From contig NZ_KI421507.1 of NCBI RefSeq assembly GCF_000473205.1, positions 3,457,057-3,521,056 on the forward strand: a stretch of DNA of 64,000 nt, in the 5' to 3' direction. The notes beneath the pieces were generated by a model that saw only the letters and a program-made list of their open reading frames with translations, was not told where the DNA came from and searched no databases. The translations under genes were made by a program, and so were the position numbers. Positions 1-10,166 of this stretch are shown one piece after another. Numbering within the stretch: position 1 is the first letter of the stretch; each line of letters opens with the position of its first letter. The stretch comes from Pseudophaeobacter arcticus DSM 23566 (lineage in GTDB: Bacteria > Pseudomonadota > Alphaproteobacteria > Rhodobacterales > Rhodobacteraceae).

Positions 1-1
1 G

Positions 2-736
2 AAGCTGTTGTTCAAAAGCCGGTATGCCATTGCCACTCCCGGCGCCCCGGGGATCAATATTTCCCGCGCCATTCGCGATGAGGAAGAACGCGACAGATTG
101 CTGGAGATCGCCCATGGCGCCCTTGACGGTGCCAGCTATGGCATGATCCTGCGCTCGGCCTGTGCCGGTGCGGATGCGGATGACGTGGCTGAAGACATCG
201 CGGCCATGGCAGATCTGGCGGCGCAGGTGCTTGCAGATGCAGAGGGCGAGATGGAGGTTCTGACCGAAGGCGATGGCCCCCACCTGCGGGCCTGGCGTGA
301 GTGGTCGGAACCCGCAGAAGTGTTCCGTGAAGCAGGCGATTTTGAACGCCACGGCGTTCTTGATGCGCTGGATGTGACGCTCACCATTCGCGAATCGCTT
401 CCCGGCGGTGGCCATCTGTTTATCGAACCGACACGGGCCCTGGTGGCTGTGGATGTGAACACCGGCAGCGACACCTCTCTGGCCGCCGGAACCAAAGCAA
501 ATATCGCCTGTGCAAAACTCCTGCCCCGCGCCCTGCGCCTACGCGGCCTTGCGGGTCAAATTGTGATTGATGTCGCCCCCATGCCCAAAAAGGACCGCAG
601 CACCTTTGAGAGCGCCCTGCGCGCGGCCCTGCGCGCAGATAGCGAAGAAACAACCATGGTGGGATGGACCAATCTGGGCAATTTTGAGCTGCAGCGCAAA
701 CGCGCCCGCGTTGTGCTGTCAGAGCTGCTGTCATGA
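2..736 (+). CDS. RNase E/G family ribonuclease, 3' part
   Basis: Endoribonuclease of the RNase E/G family, which processes rRNA and mRNA in the cytoplasm. The open frame continues past the left edge of the window, so the 5' end is missing; the TTG at 8 is not a credible start. Visible family landmarks are the phrase TPGAPGINISR near the start and the DNase I-like catalytic part with two conserved acidic positions, the Asp of AVDVNTG (about residue 150 of this piece) and the Asp of IVIDVAPM (about 190). No Zn-link cysteines or long RNase E tail are present, so the piece resembles the short RNase G-like form. The stop overlaps the start of yacG by 4 bases, which indicates translational coupling. 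Family assignment is firm; E versus G is open. Confidence 0.85.
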   Translation, partial: KLLFKSRYAIATPGAPGINISRAIRDEEERDRLLEIAHGALDGASYGMILRSACAGADADDVAEDIAAMADLAAQVLADAEGEMEVLTEGDGPHLRAWREWSEPAEVFREAGDFERHGVLDALDVTLTIRESLPGGGHLFIEPTRALVAVDVNTGSDTSLAAGTKANIACAKLLPRALRLRGLAGQIVIDVAPMPKKDRSTFESALRAALRADSEETTMVGWTNLGNFELQRKRARVVLSELLS

Positions 737-936
737 GCTGCCCGATCTGCGGGCTTGAGACCAAGCAGGCCCATCGCCCGTTCTGCTCAAAACGCTGCGC
801 CGATCTGGATTTGGCCAAGTGGTTGAATGGCAGTTATTCCATTCCCAGCGACAACCCAGAAGACGTTGAAAACGCACTGAAAGAAGTGGAAGAAGCAGAA
901 GCCAAGTCTGCCGGTACTCTGCCAACACAGCATTAG
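733..936 (+). CDS. yacG: YacG zinc-binding DNA gyrase inhibitor
   Basis: Small zinc protein of the YacG family, whose E. coli member binds GyrB and inhibits DNA gyrase. The 67 residues begin MSCPICG and carry the second cysteine pair in PFCSKRCADLDLAKW, giving the Cys4 zinc site, followed by the conserved WLNGSY motif and an acidic tail. The length is normal for the family. Its ATG overlaps the stop of the upstream RNase gene (ATGA), an arrangement often seen in alphaproteobacteria. It is the last core gene before the tRNA-Phe insertion site. Confidence 0.92.
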   Translation: MSCPICGLETKQAHRPFCSKRCADLDLAKWLNGSYSIPSDNPEDVENALKEVEEAEAKSAGTLPTQH

Positions 937-1018
937 TGTTTTTCTTTTAAAAACCCTCTGGACACCATCGCACGGACGTCATAGAAGGCCCACACCCAAG
1001 GTTAGAAGCCTTTCCCGT

Positions 1019-1093
1019 GCCCGGGTAGCTCAGGGGTAGAGCAGTGGATTGAAAATCCTCGTGTCGGTGGTTCGATTCCGCCCCCGGGCACCA
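1019..1093 (+). tRNA. tRNA-Phe (GAA)
   Basis: Complete cloverleaf: acceptor GCCCGGG (1019-1025) pairs with CCCGGGC (1083-1089), the D stem is GCTC/GAGC, the anticodon loop TTGAAAA has GAA at 1051-1053, and the T arm and encoded CCA (1091-1093) are present. The anticodon stem has one mismatch (T1045/T1059). It serves as the integration target of the integrase that starts 100 bases downstream. Confidence 0.96.
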
Positions 1094-1145
1094 CTAAATC
1101 ACTGAAATAGTTGATTTATTTGGTTCGTTGAAGCCTTCCGATTTA

Positions 1146-1187
1146 GCCCGTAAAAAGTTACACACAGTTATACACTCTTTTACGGGC
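1146..1187 (+). promoter_or_regulatory. Inverted repeat and arm-like repeats before the integrase
   Basis: CCCGTAAAA (1147-1155) and TTTTACGGG (1178-1186) form a perfect inverted repeat around two near-direct repeats, GTTACACAC and GTTATACAC. The block lies between the tRNA and the integrase start and is conserved in the degraded second copy at 20,813-20,855. It is probably an integrase binding site or an integrase operator; that role is inferred. Confidence 0.55.
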
Positions 1188-1192
1188 ATGCT

Positions 1193-2380
1193 TTGGCAGA
1201 AGATTCCAAAAATCGAATTCTCAAAAACAAACCCCTTCGAAAGGGCTTGGCGATACTGCTGACAGCCCGCAGCCCCTTTTGGCTCATTCGGCTGTGGGAT
1301 CCGGTTGCACAGAAATACGTCCACCGCTCCTCCAAAGAAATATCCCGTGTGGAAGCCAGAGAAGCAGCCTTTGAGTTTGCCGATAATTTTCACAGCAAGG
1401 CCAACAGTGACCATGCCAAGAAGAAGGCCACCAGCTTTGAACACTATGCCAAGAAACTGATGGCAATGCAGAAGGGCCAGTCCAAATGGTCCGAGGGTGA
1501 CAACAAGCTGCTGAACCGGTCAAAAGACGGTTTGATCTGCTATTTCGGAAAGCACGATGTCGCCAAGATCACCACGGGCATGGTTCGGGATTACCTGACG
1601 CATCTTGATGGAAACCGTAAGAATCCCCTGGCCCATTCAACCAAGTCCAAGCACGTCATCATCATTCGCAAGGTGCTGACGATTGCTGTTGAGGACGGCG
1701 TCCTGAACGTTCTGCCCGTGATGCCAAAGATCAAGACCGTGGATACGCCGAGGCACACCTTCACGGACAGCGAGTACAAGCAGTTCATGCGGGCTGCTGG
1801 CGAATGTGCCAAGCGTGGCGATGTGGTCCGGGGCGTTAGAATCACCGGCCACCATGCCAAGATGTTCCGGTTTGTCGTCCACACCTTCTTGCGCCCCACG
1901 GAAGGAGAGCTGTTTGGCCTGAAGCACAAAGATATTCAGGATAAAGGCGAGCCTGCGCACTTGGAGATGAACGTCCGTGGCGGCAAGACAGGTGGACGCG
2001 TGAGTGTCACCATGCCTCTTGCGGTTCCAATGTATCAGGGAAGTCTCAATCCCTTCGACAAGGGGGCTATCGACAAGGAAGCCTACGTCTGGATGCCGGA
2101 CTATTCCAACCGCAGGACTGCCATCAATACTGCCCGACGCATCTTCAATCACATTCTGGCGGAGGCAGATCTGGTAGATGAGGATCGCAAACTGTCCCCC
2201 TATTCGCTTCGCCATTATGCCATCCAAGCGCGGCTCAGAGGCTCCAAGGGGAAGGTGAACCTCTACACGCTGGCCAAGAATGCTGGGACATCTGTTGACC
2301 AGTTGGAGCGTTTCTACCTCAAAAATATGGCCCCAACCAAAGAACTGATCGAGAACTTGCAGACCCATGGTGATGACTAG
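1193..2380 (+). CDS. Tyrosine recombinase (island integrase)
   Basis: Site-specific integrase that would insert and excise the genomic island at tRNA-Phe. The 395 residues include a SAM-like core-binding region (about 80-170) and a C-terminal catalytic domain. Visible active-site residues are Arg234 (TFLRPTEGEL), the Arg340-His341 pair of YSLRH, and Tyr375 in LERFYLKNM. The start is TTG; the second copy at 20,861 has ATG at the same codon, which supports this choice. It points away from the tRNA, in the usual island layout. No excisionase gene was recognised beside it. It appears intact. Confidence 0.9.
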   Translation: MAEDSKNRILKNKPLRKGLAILLTARSPFWLIRLWDPVAQKYVHRSSKEISRVEAREAAFEFADNFHSKANSDHAKKKATSFEHYAKKLMAMQKGQSKWSEGDNKLLNRSKDGLICYFGKHDVAKITTGMVRDYLTHLDGNRKNPLAHSTKSKHVIIIRKVLTIAVEDGVLNVLPVMPKIKTVDTPRHTFTDSEYKQFMRAAGECAKRGDVVRGVRITGHHAKMFRFVVHTFLRPTEGELFGLKHKDIQDKGEPAHLEMNVRGGKTGGRVSVTMPLAVPMYQGSLNPFDKGAIDKEAYVWMPDYSNRRTAINTARRIFNHILAEADLVDEDRKLSPYSLRHYAIQARLRGSKGKVNLYTLAKNAGTSVDQLERFYLKNMAPTKELIENLQTHGDD

Positions 2381-2430
2381 AGGGAGGTCGAGTTGATGTC
2401 GGTAGTTCCATCATCCTCCATACTTGCTGC

Positions 2431-2886
2431 TTAGAGGCTTGGTACAGAAAACAGCAGGCCACGCGGTATTTTTTCACCGTCAGATACAATTGAACAAAGA
2501 GCATCAAGACGGGCACCCGTGAATTTGCGGCGCATGTCTTCAGGCATGTTGTTTAGGATCACCCGAGCTTCTTCACTTGATGGCTTTTCGCAGTAAGACC
2601 ATGCCTCCTTAAACCACGATGGAACCTCATATGGGACGCCAAGGTATTTGCGGTCTGGGTTTGCGGGGCGAAGTCGCCGGAAGAACTGCGGAGCACTTTC
2701 ATAATCTGGATTGGATATTTCGGGGTCAATTACAATTGCCCGGAAGCCACTGCGAAAGGCGATTGGGTATTCATCGTCTTCCAAATCTGGAAGGCTAAAG
2801 TAACCTGCTCTGTAACGGTCATAGGTGGCGAGTGATAGGAATCCGATGACACCCACGACCATCAGTCTGAACACCCATTTCCACAT
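2431..2886 (-). CDS. Hypothetical membrane-anchored protein
   Basis: Unrecognised protein of 151 residues. The start at 2886 has a good ribosome binding site (AGGAGA, 7 bases upstream) and gives MWKWVF followed by one N-terminal membrane helix (about residues 4-21). The remainder is hydrophilic with aromatic and acidic stretches and is probably periplasmic. A longer upstream extension in the same frame has no binding site. It is convergent with the integrase, so it is island cargo. Confidence 0.6.
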   Translation of the reverse strand: MWKWVFRLMVVGVIGFLSLATYDRYRAGYFSLPDLEDDEYPIAFRSGFRAIVIDPEISNPDYESAPQFFRRLRPANPDRKYLGVPYEVPSWFKEAWSYCEKPSSEEARVILNNMPEDMRRKFTGARLDALCSIVSDGEKIPRGLLFSVPSL

Positions 2887-3084
2887 ACATTTTTCTCCTA
2901 TCCCAGTTTGGATTAGTATGTTCCTGCCTGCGCAACGTAAAGCTGTTTCCCTGAGGTGACTTGTCTCTATTTGAGGTGTGTTGAAAACTGAAGCTTGGAG
3001 CCTGCTCTCTGGAAGTGTTCCTAAAGCGCGTTGCCCTCTCTGCACGACCCAAAGGACGCCATAGGGGTAACAAAGGAGACCCCA

Positions 3085-3294
3085 ATGGCACTTGAGAAAC
3101 AGTTCAAACTAGAAGCGGCAGAGAAGCCAAAAGCGATCCAGCCATTTGCCCAACGTCGGCAGAAGTTCATCGCAGCCGTGGATAAACAACTGGCCGGTGT
3201 GCCCGACGATGGCACCAGCACAATCACCAGCACATGGGCTTGGAAATCCGATGATGGAGATTTCATCTTTCCCCCGGCTTTCGCTGTCCCCTGA
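3085..3294 (+). CDS. Small hypothetical protein, possibly a DUF6641-like fragment
   Basis: Protein of 69 residues starting at an ATG 6 bases after AAGGAG. The lysine-rich N-terminus and the pattern RRQKFIAAVDKQLAG resemble the beginning of small mobile-DNA-associated proteins (DUF6641-type, recalled, not searched), which are about twice as long. After the stop, another frame continues for about 28 plausible codons from the C-run near 3288-3291, so this may be a frameshifted gene. Function unknown. Confidence 0.4.
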   Translation: MALEKQFKLEAAEKPKAIQPFAQRRQKFIAAVDKQLAGVPDDGTSTITSTWAWKSDDGDFIFPPAFAVP

Positions 3295-3632
3295 CCCTAC
3301 TATTCGATGACGTCATATCTGCTGACCTACTGGAATTCGGTTCGGCACCATCCGGCGGAGATTACCTTCTGATCGCATGACGCTTCGGGCTGTCTATGTG
3401 GTTTTCTGTATCGCGTTCCTGATACGAAAGAGAGCTTCGAGCTGTGTGGAATATGGCTATGTGTGTCGGTGGGTATCGATGTATGTTTCTGTGTGTGAGG
3501 TTATTTATGGGCTGACGGTCGGGAGTTTTTCGGGGTCTGGCGGATTTGGGAGAATGTCCCCCAGAAACTGTGTTTAGGGGCAGATTATCCCCCCGAGGTC
3601 GGTGACAGGCTGAGGTGTTCATGGGGAATGGG

Positions 3633-3686
3633 AAAAATAGTAAAAGTGCCATATGGGTGTATGCGTATGACATTTACTATTTTTTC
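3633..3686. repeat. AT-rich inverted repeat downstream of the serine recombinase
   Basis: AAAAATAGTAAA (from 3633) is answered by TTTACTATTTTT (up to 3685) across about 25 bases. It sits in an otherwise empty stretch (3295-3742) just beyond the 3' end of the recombinase gene. It could be a terminator-like stem or a recombination site. No gene is supported in 3295-3742. Confidence 0.45.
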
Positions 3687-3742
3687 GATCTGGCGCGGGG
3701 TCGGCTCATTGGATGATCCATAGCAGCCCATGTCGAACCGTC

Positions 3743-4372
3743 TTAATCGGCGCATATGTAGTTCCGAACCGTCTGCGGATACCACTTTCCGCCCTTGGCA
3801 GTTCGGACGGCTCTGTCGTTCAACAGCCGTGCCGCACCTGAAAACGTACCAGCATCAGAAATGGCCTGTTCAAACTCGACCCGTACCGTTTCGAAGAATT
3901 CCCGCTTCTCTAGCCGCCTTTGCGCCGCCAGTGCCTGAGCATTGCGGCCAAGCACAGTTCCTCGCTTCTTTGCCACTCTGAGTGCTGCTCTGGTGCGTTC
4001 TGAAATCTGTCGGCGTTCCTCTTCTGCGAAGCAGGCAAGCAGGTGCAGGAAGAAGGTCGAGACGTTTGGGTGCTCGCAGACGACCAGCTCAACGCCTTGG
4101 TCGATGATCCCGGATATGAAAGACACCTTCCGAGAGAAGCGGTCCAGTTTGGGGATCAGTAGCTTGGACCTGTTCTTCTTGACGAGGTTGATCGCATTCC
4201 ACAGCTCGACACGGTCATCGCTCTTGCCGGATTGGATTTCGGTGAATTCGGCAACCACTTGGTCGGTGGGCTGAAGGAACTGCTCGACCATCGCCCTCTG
4301 CGCTTCCAGCCCCAAGCCAGACCGCCCCTGCCGTTCCGTCGAAACCCGATAATAGGCAACATATTCTGTCAA
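3743..4372 (-). CDS. Serine recombinase (resolvase/invertase type)
   Basis: Small serine recombinase of 209 residues. The catalytic N-terminal domain shows AYYRVSTERQG, with the nucleophilic Ser, and LLIPKLDRFSRK with the conserved Asp-Arg-Phe-Ser-Arg segment. The long helix ACFAEEERRQISERTRAAL follows, and the C-terminal part looks like a helix-turn-helix ending in VRNYICAD. I chose the TTG at 4372 because GGAGGG lies 6 bases upstream; the longer frame to 4444 adds residues outside the family's usual start. It may mediate resolution or inversion of this island. Partner sites are not obvious. Confidence 0.85.
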   Translation of the reverse strand: MTEYVAYYRVSTERQGRSGLGLEAQRAMVEQFLQPTDQVVAEFTEIQSGKSDDRVELWNAINLVKKNRSKLLIPKLDRFSRKVSFISGIIDQGVELVVCEHPNVSTFFLHLLACFAEEERRQISERTRAALRVAKKRGTVLGRNAQALAAQRRLEKREFFETVRVEFEQAISDAGTFSGAARLLNDRAVRTAKGGKWYPQTVRNYICAD

Positions 4373-4824
4373 TTTGAACCCTCCGTACAAAACAAACCTT
4401 GGTTTGTCGTAGAAGGCGTCCTGAGTTTGGATGGTGTTGGGCAACGATCAAGGAGCGGTTTGGCCAGATGGCAGCAATGCGCAGATACCCGACTTTGCAA
4501 AGTCGGCAAAAGTAAGTTCTTCAGAAGCAGCTTTCAGCAGCGGCTATCTGCTTCGAAGCTTACACCGCGTGCCACGACGCGTCGTCACCAACCCGCAGAC
4601 ATAGGCAAAGCCTAACCTGCTGGGTGAAGCAGCCGGGACACCCCATGAGCCGGCCTTCCTCCGGAGGTCATGATTGTTGCGATCGCAGCCCGCATTGCCA
4701 CCGTTCGCTGCGGACGCAAACTCAAGCCCAACGCCAACTGGTTGTGCCCAGGACGGTGCGGCCATTGAGACAGCCAAATGGTTTTATGCTATTGTCAGAA
4801 AACTAAGGCTTGGGAGAAACTGGA
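4373..4824. other. No gene seen
   Basis: About 450 bases between the divergent recombinase and GFA genes. Short open frames lack binding sites and family features. It may hold recombination sites of the serine recombinase, but none was identified by eye. Confidence 0.4.
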
Positions 4825-5313
4825 ATGACGAGTGCTCAAGGTGGATGCCTTTGTGGTGAGCTGAGGTACGAAGTCAACAATCAGCCCGCAAGAACGACCA
4901 TGTGTCATTGTCGATTCTGTCAGCGCGCGACGGGTGGGGCATATTTGGTTGAACCAGTGTTTGATACCGCAGACTTCGCAATAGTTTGCGGCAAGCCGAA
5001 ACTTTATACGCATCTATCCGAAGGCAGTGGAAAGGAAGTATATGTTCATTTCTGCGACAACTGCGGGACAAAGCTATTTTTGACTTTTGAACGTTTCGAA
5101 GGTGCTGTTGGTGTCTACGGTGGAACGCTCGACGACCCCAATTGGCTGATAATCACGCCAGAGAACTCCAAGCACATATTCTTGGGAGTGGCGCAGAAAA
5201 GCACCGTAATCCCACCGCATTTTAACACCTTTGAGAAACACGCAACTGAGAATGATGGCACCCCAATAGAACCGACCATTTTTGACAGGCCTCATATCAT
5301 TGCTGACATTTAG
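4825..5313 (+). CDS. GFA family (glutathione-dependent formaldehyde-activating-like) protein
   Basis: Zinc-binding protein of the GFA/Mss4-like fold, 162 residues. The start MTSAQGGCLCGELRYEV is preceded by GGGAGA and matches the usual start of the family. Zinc ligands are visible in GGCLCGELRY, CHCRFCQRATGG and FCDNCGTKLF. Members are often annotated as formaldehyde-activating or carbon-sulfur lyase proteins, but most have no tested substrate. It stands alone, with no linked formaldehyde genes, so only the family is claimed. Confidence 0.85.
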   Translation: MTSAQGGCLCGELRYEVNNQPARTTMCHCRFCQRATGGAYLVEPVFDTADFAIVCGKPKLYTHLSEGSGKEVYVHFCDNCGTKLFLTFERFEGAVGVYGGTLDDPNWLIITPENSKHIFLGVAQKSTVIPPHFNTFEKHATENDGTPIEPTIFDRPHIIADI

Positions 5314-5519
5314 AACGATCCAAACGGATACTCTGGGCTCACGGCGGACATGAGGCGGTGCGGCATTGGATCGCGCTGTGCAACTCTTGCGCGGCGTCGT
5401 TCACGGCCCGGAGCTGGCCCTGGGCGGTATCGCAGCAGAGGACCGCTCAGAACCCAGACTAGCCGTTGCTGCGCCTTGCCTTGCGTTGACAGATTAGATA
5501 GCTCCATATATCGCTATAT

Positions 5520-5533
5520 CACGAAATAACGAT
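5520..5533. promoter_or_regulatory. Candidate ArsR-family operator, upstream copy
   Basis: CACGAAATAACGAT just before the ArsR gene is the inverted copy of ATCGTTATTTCGCG at 5862-5875, with one difference. The position before the regulator suggests autoregulation. Confidence 0.55.
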
Positions 5534-5546
5534 TCTGGATCTGATA

Positions 5547-5828
5547 ATGCAGCACCCTGAGCTCTTGGATGTCTTTCGAGCATTGGCAAACGAAAACCGG
5601 CAAGCAATCTTGTTTCAGGTATTCTCTGACAAGCAGGACCATACCGTTGGCGAAATAGCAGAACGGGTCGGACTGGCGCAATCAACCACCTCTGAGCACC
5701 TTTCGATTCTTCGAAGGGCAGGCCTTTTGCAATCCGAAAAAGTAGATCGTGAGGTTCGCTATCGGGTCAACAAGCAAACGGTGAATCAGGTTCTCATCCA
5801 GCTTCAGAACTGGCTCACCTGTTGTTGA
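5547..5828 (+). CDS. ArsR-family winged-helix regulator
   Basis: Transcriptional repressor-type protein of 93 residues. It starts MQHPELLDVFRALANENRQAIL and carries the recognition helix region GLAQSTTSEHLSILRRAGLL, typical of ArsR/SmtB proteins. The classical metal-binding ELCVCDL motif is absent; the only cysteines are the last two residues, so the signal is unknown. Matching inverted sequence elements lie just upstream and between this gene and the serine hydrolase 67 bases downstream, so it probably controls itself and that hydrolase. No strong ribosome binding site is visible. Confidence 0.85.
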   Translation: MQHPELLDVFRALANENRQAILFQVFSDKQDHTVGEIAERVGLAQSTTSEHLSILRRAGLLQSEKVDREVRYRVNKQTVNQVLIQLQNWLTCC

Positions 5829-5861
5829 GCACAGGGAAACTCGAACTGCCACGACCAGTAT

Positions 5862-5875
5862 ATCGTTATTTCGCG
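5862..5875. promoter_or_regulatory. Candidate ArsR-family operator, downstream copy
   Basis: ATCGTTATTTCGCG lies 20 bases before the start of the serine hydrolase and is the inverted partner of 5520-5533. It would place the hydrolase under the adjacent regulator. Confidence 0.55.
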
Positions 5876-5895
5876 AAACAACTAAGGAACTTCAA

Positions 5896-7086
5896 GTGAC
5901 ACGCCCAATCGCGCTGACTGTTTTTGCTAGCCTCCTCGCAGCCCTTGGCTTCTTCGCGTTTAGCTACGTGTGGCCAAAAATTTCTCTCTTCTACCCAAAA
6001 TACCGTGTTGAAAGGTTCAGATCATTGTCGGATGCCTTTCCCGCAAGACACATCGCGTCTTCAACCGCCACTGCGGAATTCGAGGTCAACCCGACCCCGA
6101 TTGCCCAAAACTATAACTATGACAGCCATGAGCGGCTCGTGGATGAATTTCTGACCCGCAGCGAGACAACGGCGTTTCTGGTTGTTCACCAGGGGGCAAT
6201 CGTGCATGAGGCCTATTTTCAGGGCAACACCGAGGCGGATCTCGTGACGTCCTTTTCGGTTGCAAAGTCGTTTGTCAGCACTTTGGTCGGAATTGCGCTT
6301 GAAGATGGGTTGATCGATCAACTCGACGATCCCATTACCAAGTATGTCTCAGAGCTAAAGGAAACGGGGTTTGATGGCGTAGCCATTTCCGACATCCTGA
6401 CCATGTCGTCGGGCATCGATTTTTCGGAAGACTATGACGATACATCCACGGATGCCTTCACTATCTACAACAAGCTGTTTTTGTTTTTCCGCCCCATAGA
6501 ACGCGTTATGCTTGACTATGGCTCTCAGGGTGATGCCGAACATCAGTTTCATTACGCCAGCATCAACACCCAGGCGTTGGGCCAATTGATCGAAAATGTC
6601 ACCGGGATGTCTGTTGCAGAATATCTAGCACAGGAGATTTGGCATCCACTTGGTGCAACTTCCAGTGCGAGCTGGACGACCGACATCTACGGGAATGTCC
6701 TCTCATTTTGGGGCCTGAACGCGACTGCAAGAGATTTTGCAAGGCTCGGTGTGTTATTCGCTGGTGTTGGTCGCTATCAGGGAAAGCAGATTATTTCCCT
6801 AGACTGGTTAGCCAGCGCGACCAGCCCGCAGGAAGATCGGCTTGAACGCGGGGAAATCGAGGGTTTCTGGGGGTACGGATACCAATGGTGGCTTCCAGAA
6901 GGTTCACGTGGTGACTTCTCTGCAATCGGCATCTGGGGCCAGTTCATCTACGTCGATCCGGCCACCAACACGGTCATTGTGAAAACTTCGGCGGACCCAG
7001 ACTTTAAGGCACATGAGCCGGAAGCCATCGCAGCCTTTCGTGCCATCGCCGATGCCTTGGTTCAGGCGAAATCAAGTCACCCTTGA
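5896..7086 (+). CDS. Beta-lactamase-family serine hydrolase
   Basis: Membrane-anchored penicillin-binding-protein-like hydrolase (class C beta-lactamase/esterase superfamily), 396 residues. A start GTG is followed by one N-terminal helix (about residues 6-25). Catalytic signatures are Ser121-Val-Ala-Lys124 (SxxK) and Tyr220-Ala-Ser with the following Asn. These proteins act on esters, amides or peptides outside the cytoplasm; sequence alone does not give the substrate, and this is not evidence of drug resistance. It follows the ArsR gene with an operator-like repeat between them and ends before a strong terminator. Confidence 0.8.
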   Translation: MTRPIALTVFASLLAALGFFAFSYVWPKISLFYPKYRVERFRSLSDAFPARHIASSTATAEFEVNPTPIAQNYNYDSHERLVDEFLTRSETTAFLVVHQGAIVHEAYFQGNTEADLVTSFSVAKSFVSTLVGIALEDGLIDQLDDPITKYVSELKETGFDGVAISDILTMSSGIDFSEDYDDTSTDAFTIYNKLFLFFRPIERVMLDYGSQGDAEHQFHYASINTQALGQLIENVTGMSVAEYLAQEIWHPLGATSSASWTTDIYGNVLSFWGLNATARDFARLGVLFAGVGRYQGKQIISLDWLASATSPQEDRLERGEIEGFWGYGYQWWLPEGSRGDFSAIGIWGQFIYVDPATNTVIVKTSADPDFKAHEPEAIAAFRAIADALVQAKSSHP

Positions 7087-7196
7087 CGCCACAACATTGC
7101 GTCTTTTGCGGCAGCACTTGGCGCCTTCCTATGTCATTGGCAAGGCGGTTGCGACCGAGGGCAAGGATTGGGATTTCCAAGTCCTCACGGCATATC

Positions 7197-7230
7197 GGGG
7201 ACGCGCCATCCGCGCGTCCCCCCCTTTTTC
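7197..7230 (+). terminator. Rho-independent terminator
   Basis: GGGGACGCGC and GCGCGTCCCC form a GC-rich stem with a short loop, followed by a C-rich then T-rich tract. It ends the serine hydrolase transcript. Confidence 0.8.
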
Positions 7231-7231
7231 C

Positions 7232-8317
7232 TCAGACCTCGACCGCAATCTTGCCAATCGGGTTTGAGCAGCAGGCCAGGATATAGCCTGCCCCGATATC
7301 ATCTTCGGAAATCCCGCCATTGTGGACCATGTGGACCTCGCCCTCGGTTTTCTTGACCTTGCAAGTGCCGCAGACCCCGAGGTTACAGCCCGACGGGATG
7401 TTCAGTCCGACAGACCGCGCCGCTGCCAGAACCGTATCGGTTTCGACCACCTTTGCGGTGACGCCAGAGGTGCTGAAAATGATTTCGGCCTTGCTGTCGT
7501 CATCCGGGATCACATCGTCTAGCGCGGGTTGTTCTGCTACGGTTTCGACGGGTGCGCCAAAGCTTTCCTGATGGTAGTTATCCATGTCGAACCCAAGCCC
7601 GACCAGCGCTTCGCGCACGGCGGTCATGAAGAGGTCAGGGCCGCAGCAATAGACTTCGCGCTCAAGATAGTCCGGCGCCATGAGACCAAGCATGAGCTGA
7701 TTGAAAAAGCCCTGATAGCCGGTCCAAGGGCGATAGAGATCGGGTTCCTCAACGACGAATTTCAGATCCAGTCCTGATGAGCGGCTGGCCATCTGCTCGA
7801 GGCGCTGGCGGAAGATGATCTCGGATGGGCGTTTGGCGCAGTTGATGAACACCACATCGAGATCGCGCCCTTCGTCCCACATGCAGGTGGTCATAGACAT
7901 CATCGGCGTGATCCCCGAACCAGCCGAGAGAAAAAGAAACTTCTTGGCGCGGCTATCCACATTGGTGAAGAGTCCGGCCGGACCGATCGCCTTGATCCGC
8001 ATTCCCGGCTTCAGGTTGTCCAGCATCCAGCGCGTTCCGATACTGTCGTTCTGCGCCTTTGCCGTGATGGTAATCGACCGGGGCCGCGAGGGGGAGGAGG
8101 AGATCGTATAGGTCCGATGCACCACCCCGCCGGGCTGATCCGGGGCGGGAATTTCCAAGGTCAGGAATTGGCCCGGATCATAGGCGAACTGTGCTCCCGA
8201 AGGCGACCTGAATGAGAAACTTGCCGTGCCCGGAGTTTCCGGAACGACCGAGACACATTCCAGCATTTCGGTGTCCTGCCAGATCGTGGGCGCGGAAGAA
8301 GGGGAGAGGGTCATCAT
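7232..8317 (-). CDS. Ferredoxin-NAD(P) reductase component of a Rieske monooxygenase (GbcB-like)
   Basis: Electron-transfer partner of the Rieske oxygenase encoded just upstream. The 361 residues have an N-terminal FAD-binding barrel (HRTYTISSSPSRP), an NAD-binding domain (LFLSAGSGITPMMSM and CCGPDLFMTAVREAL), and a C-terminal 2Fe-2S ferredoxin domain with CNLGVCGTCKV and a final Cys in ILACCS. This order matches reductases of the glycine betaine, carnitine or stachydrine monooxygenase type. Tandem ATG codons at 8317 and 8314 lie 2 bases after the oxygenase stop, so translation is probably coupled. The exact substrate is not determined by this subunit. Confidence 0.85.
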   Translation of the reverse strand: MMTLSPSSAPTIWQDTEMLECVSVVPETPGTASFSFRSPSGAQFAYDPGQFLTLEIPAPDQPGGVVHRTYTISSSPSRPRSITITAKAQNDSIGTRWMLDNLKPGMRIKAIGPAGLFTNVDSRAKKFLFLSAGSGITPMMSMTTCMWDEGRDLDVVFINCAKRPSEIIFRQRLEQMASRSSGLDLKFVVEEPDLYRPWTGYQGFFNQLMLGLMAPDYLEREVYCCGPDLFMTAVREALVGLGFDMDNYHQESFGAPVETVAEQPALDDVIPDDDSKAEIIFSTSGVTAKVVETDTVLAAARSVGLNIPSGCNLGVCGTCKVKKTEGEVHMVHNGGISEDDIGAGYILACCSNPIGKIAVEV

Positions 8318-8319
8318 GT

Positions 8320-9891
<1,572 letters not shown>

Positions 9892-10004
9892 TTATCAAGA
9901 TCGAAAACGCACTGATGTTAAAAGACCTGTAAGATGAGAAGATATTGGCTCGTTTTCACCACGAAGCAGACCTTGGCACGACAGGCCGCGCTTGACCGGA
10001 AGCC

Positions 10005-10030
10005 AACCGAAGGCGTGCTGTTTGGCATGA
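10005..10030 (+). repeat. 26-base repeat shared with 20,954-20,979 (copy 1)
   Basis: This stretch matches 20,954-20,979 at 23 of 26 positions. Read in frame both copies encode TEGxLFGM, so they may be tails of a decayed transposase or similar gene. No intact gene is supported in 9,844-10,166. Confidence 0.45.
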
Positions 10031-10166
10031 AAAGCCGCAGCGAATGCTCACTTTCAGCCCTTTTTTGACGCATGCTGCGCAGTTCTTGAATCTCCGGTCT
10101 GGCTGCTCGGCAAGCACCCCTTTGATGTGAAGCCGGGTCGGTATGGGTTTGAGTACTTGATTGCCG

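Noticed and set aside
3362..3673. Minus-strand frame of 103 codons
   Set aside because: Atypical composition, no start signals, and overlaps the AT-rich inverted repeat.
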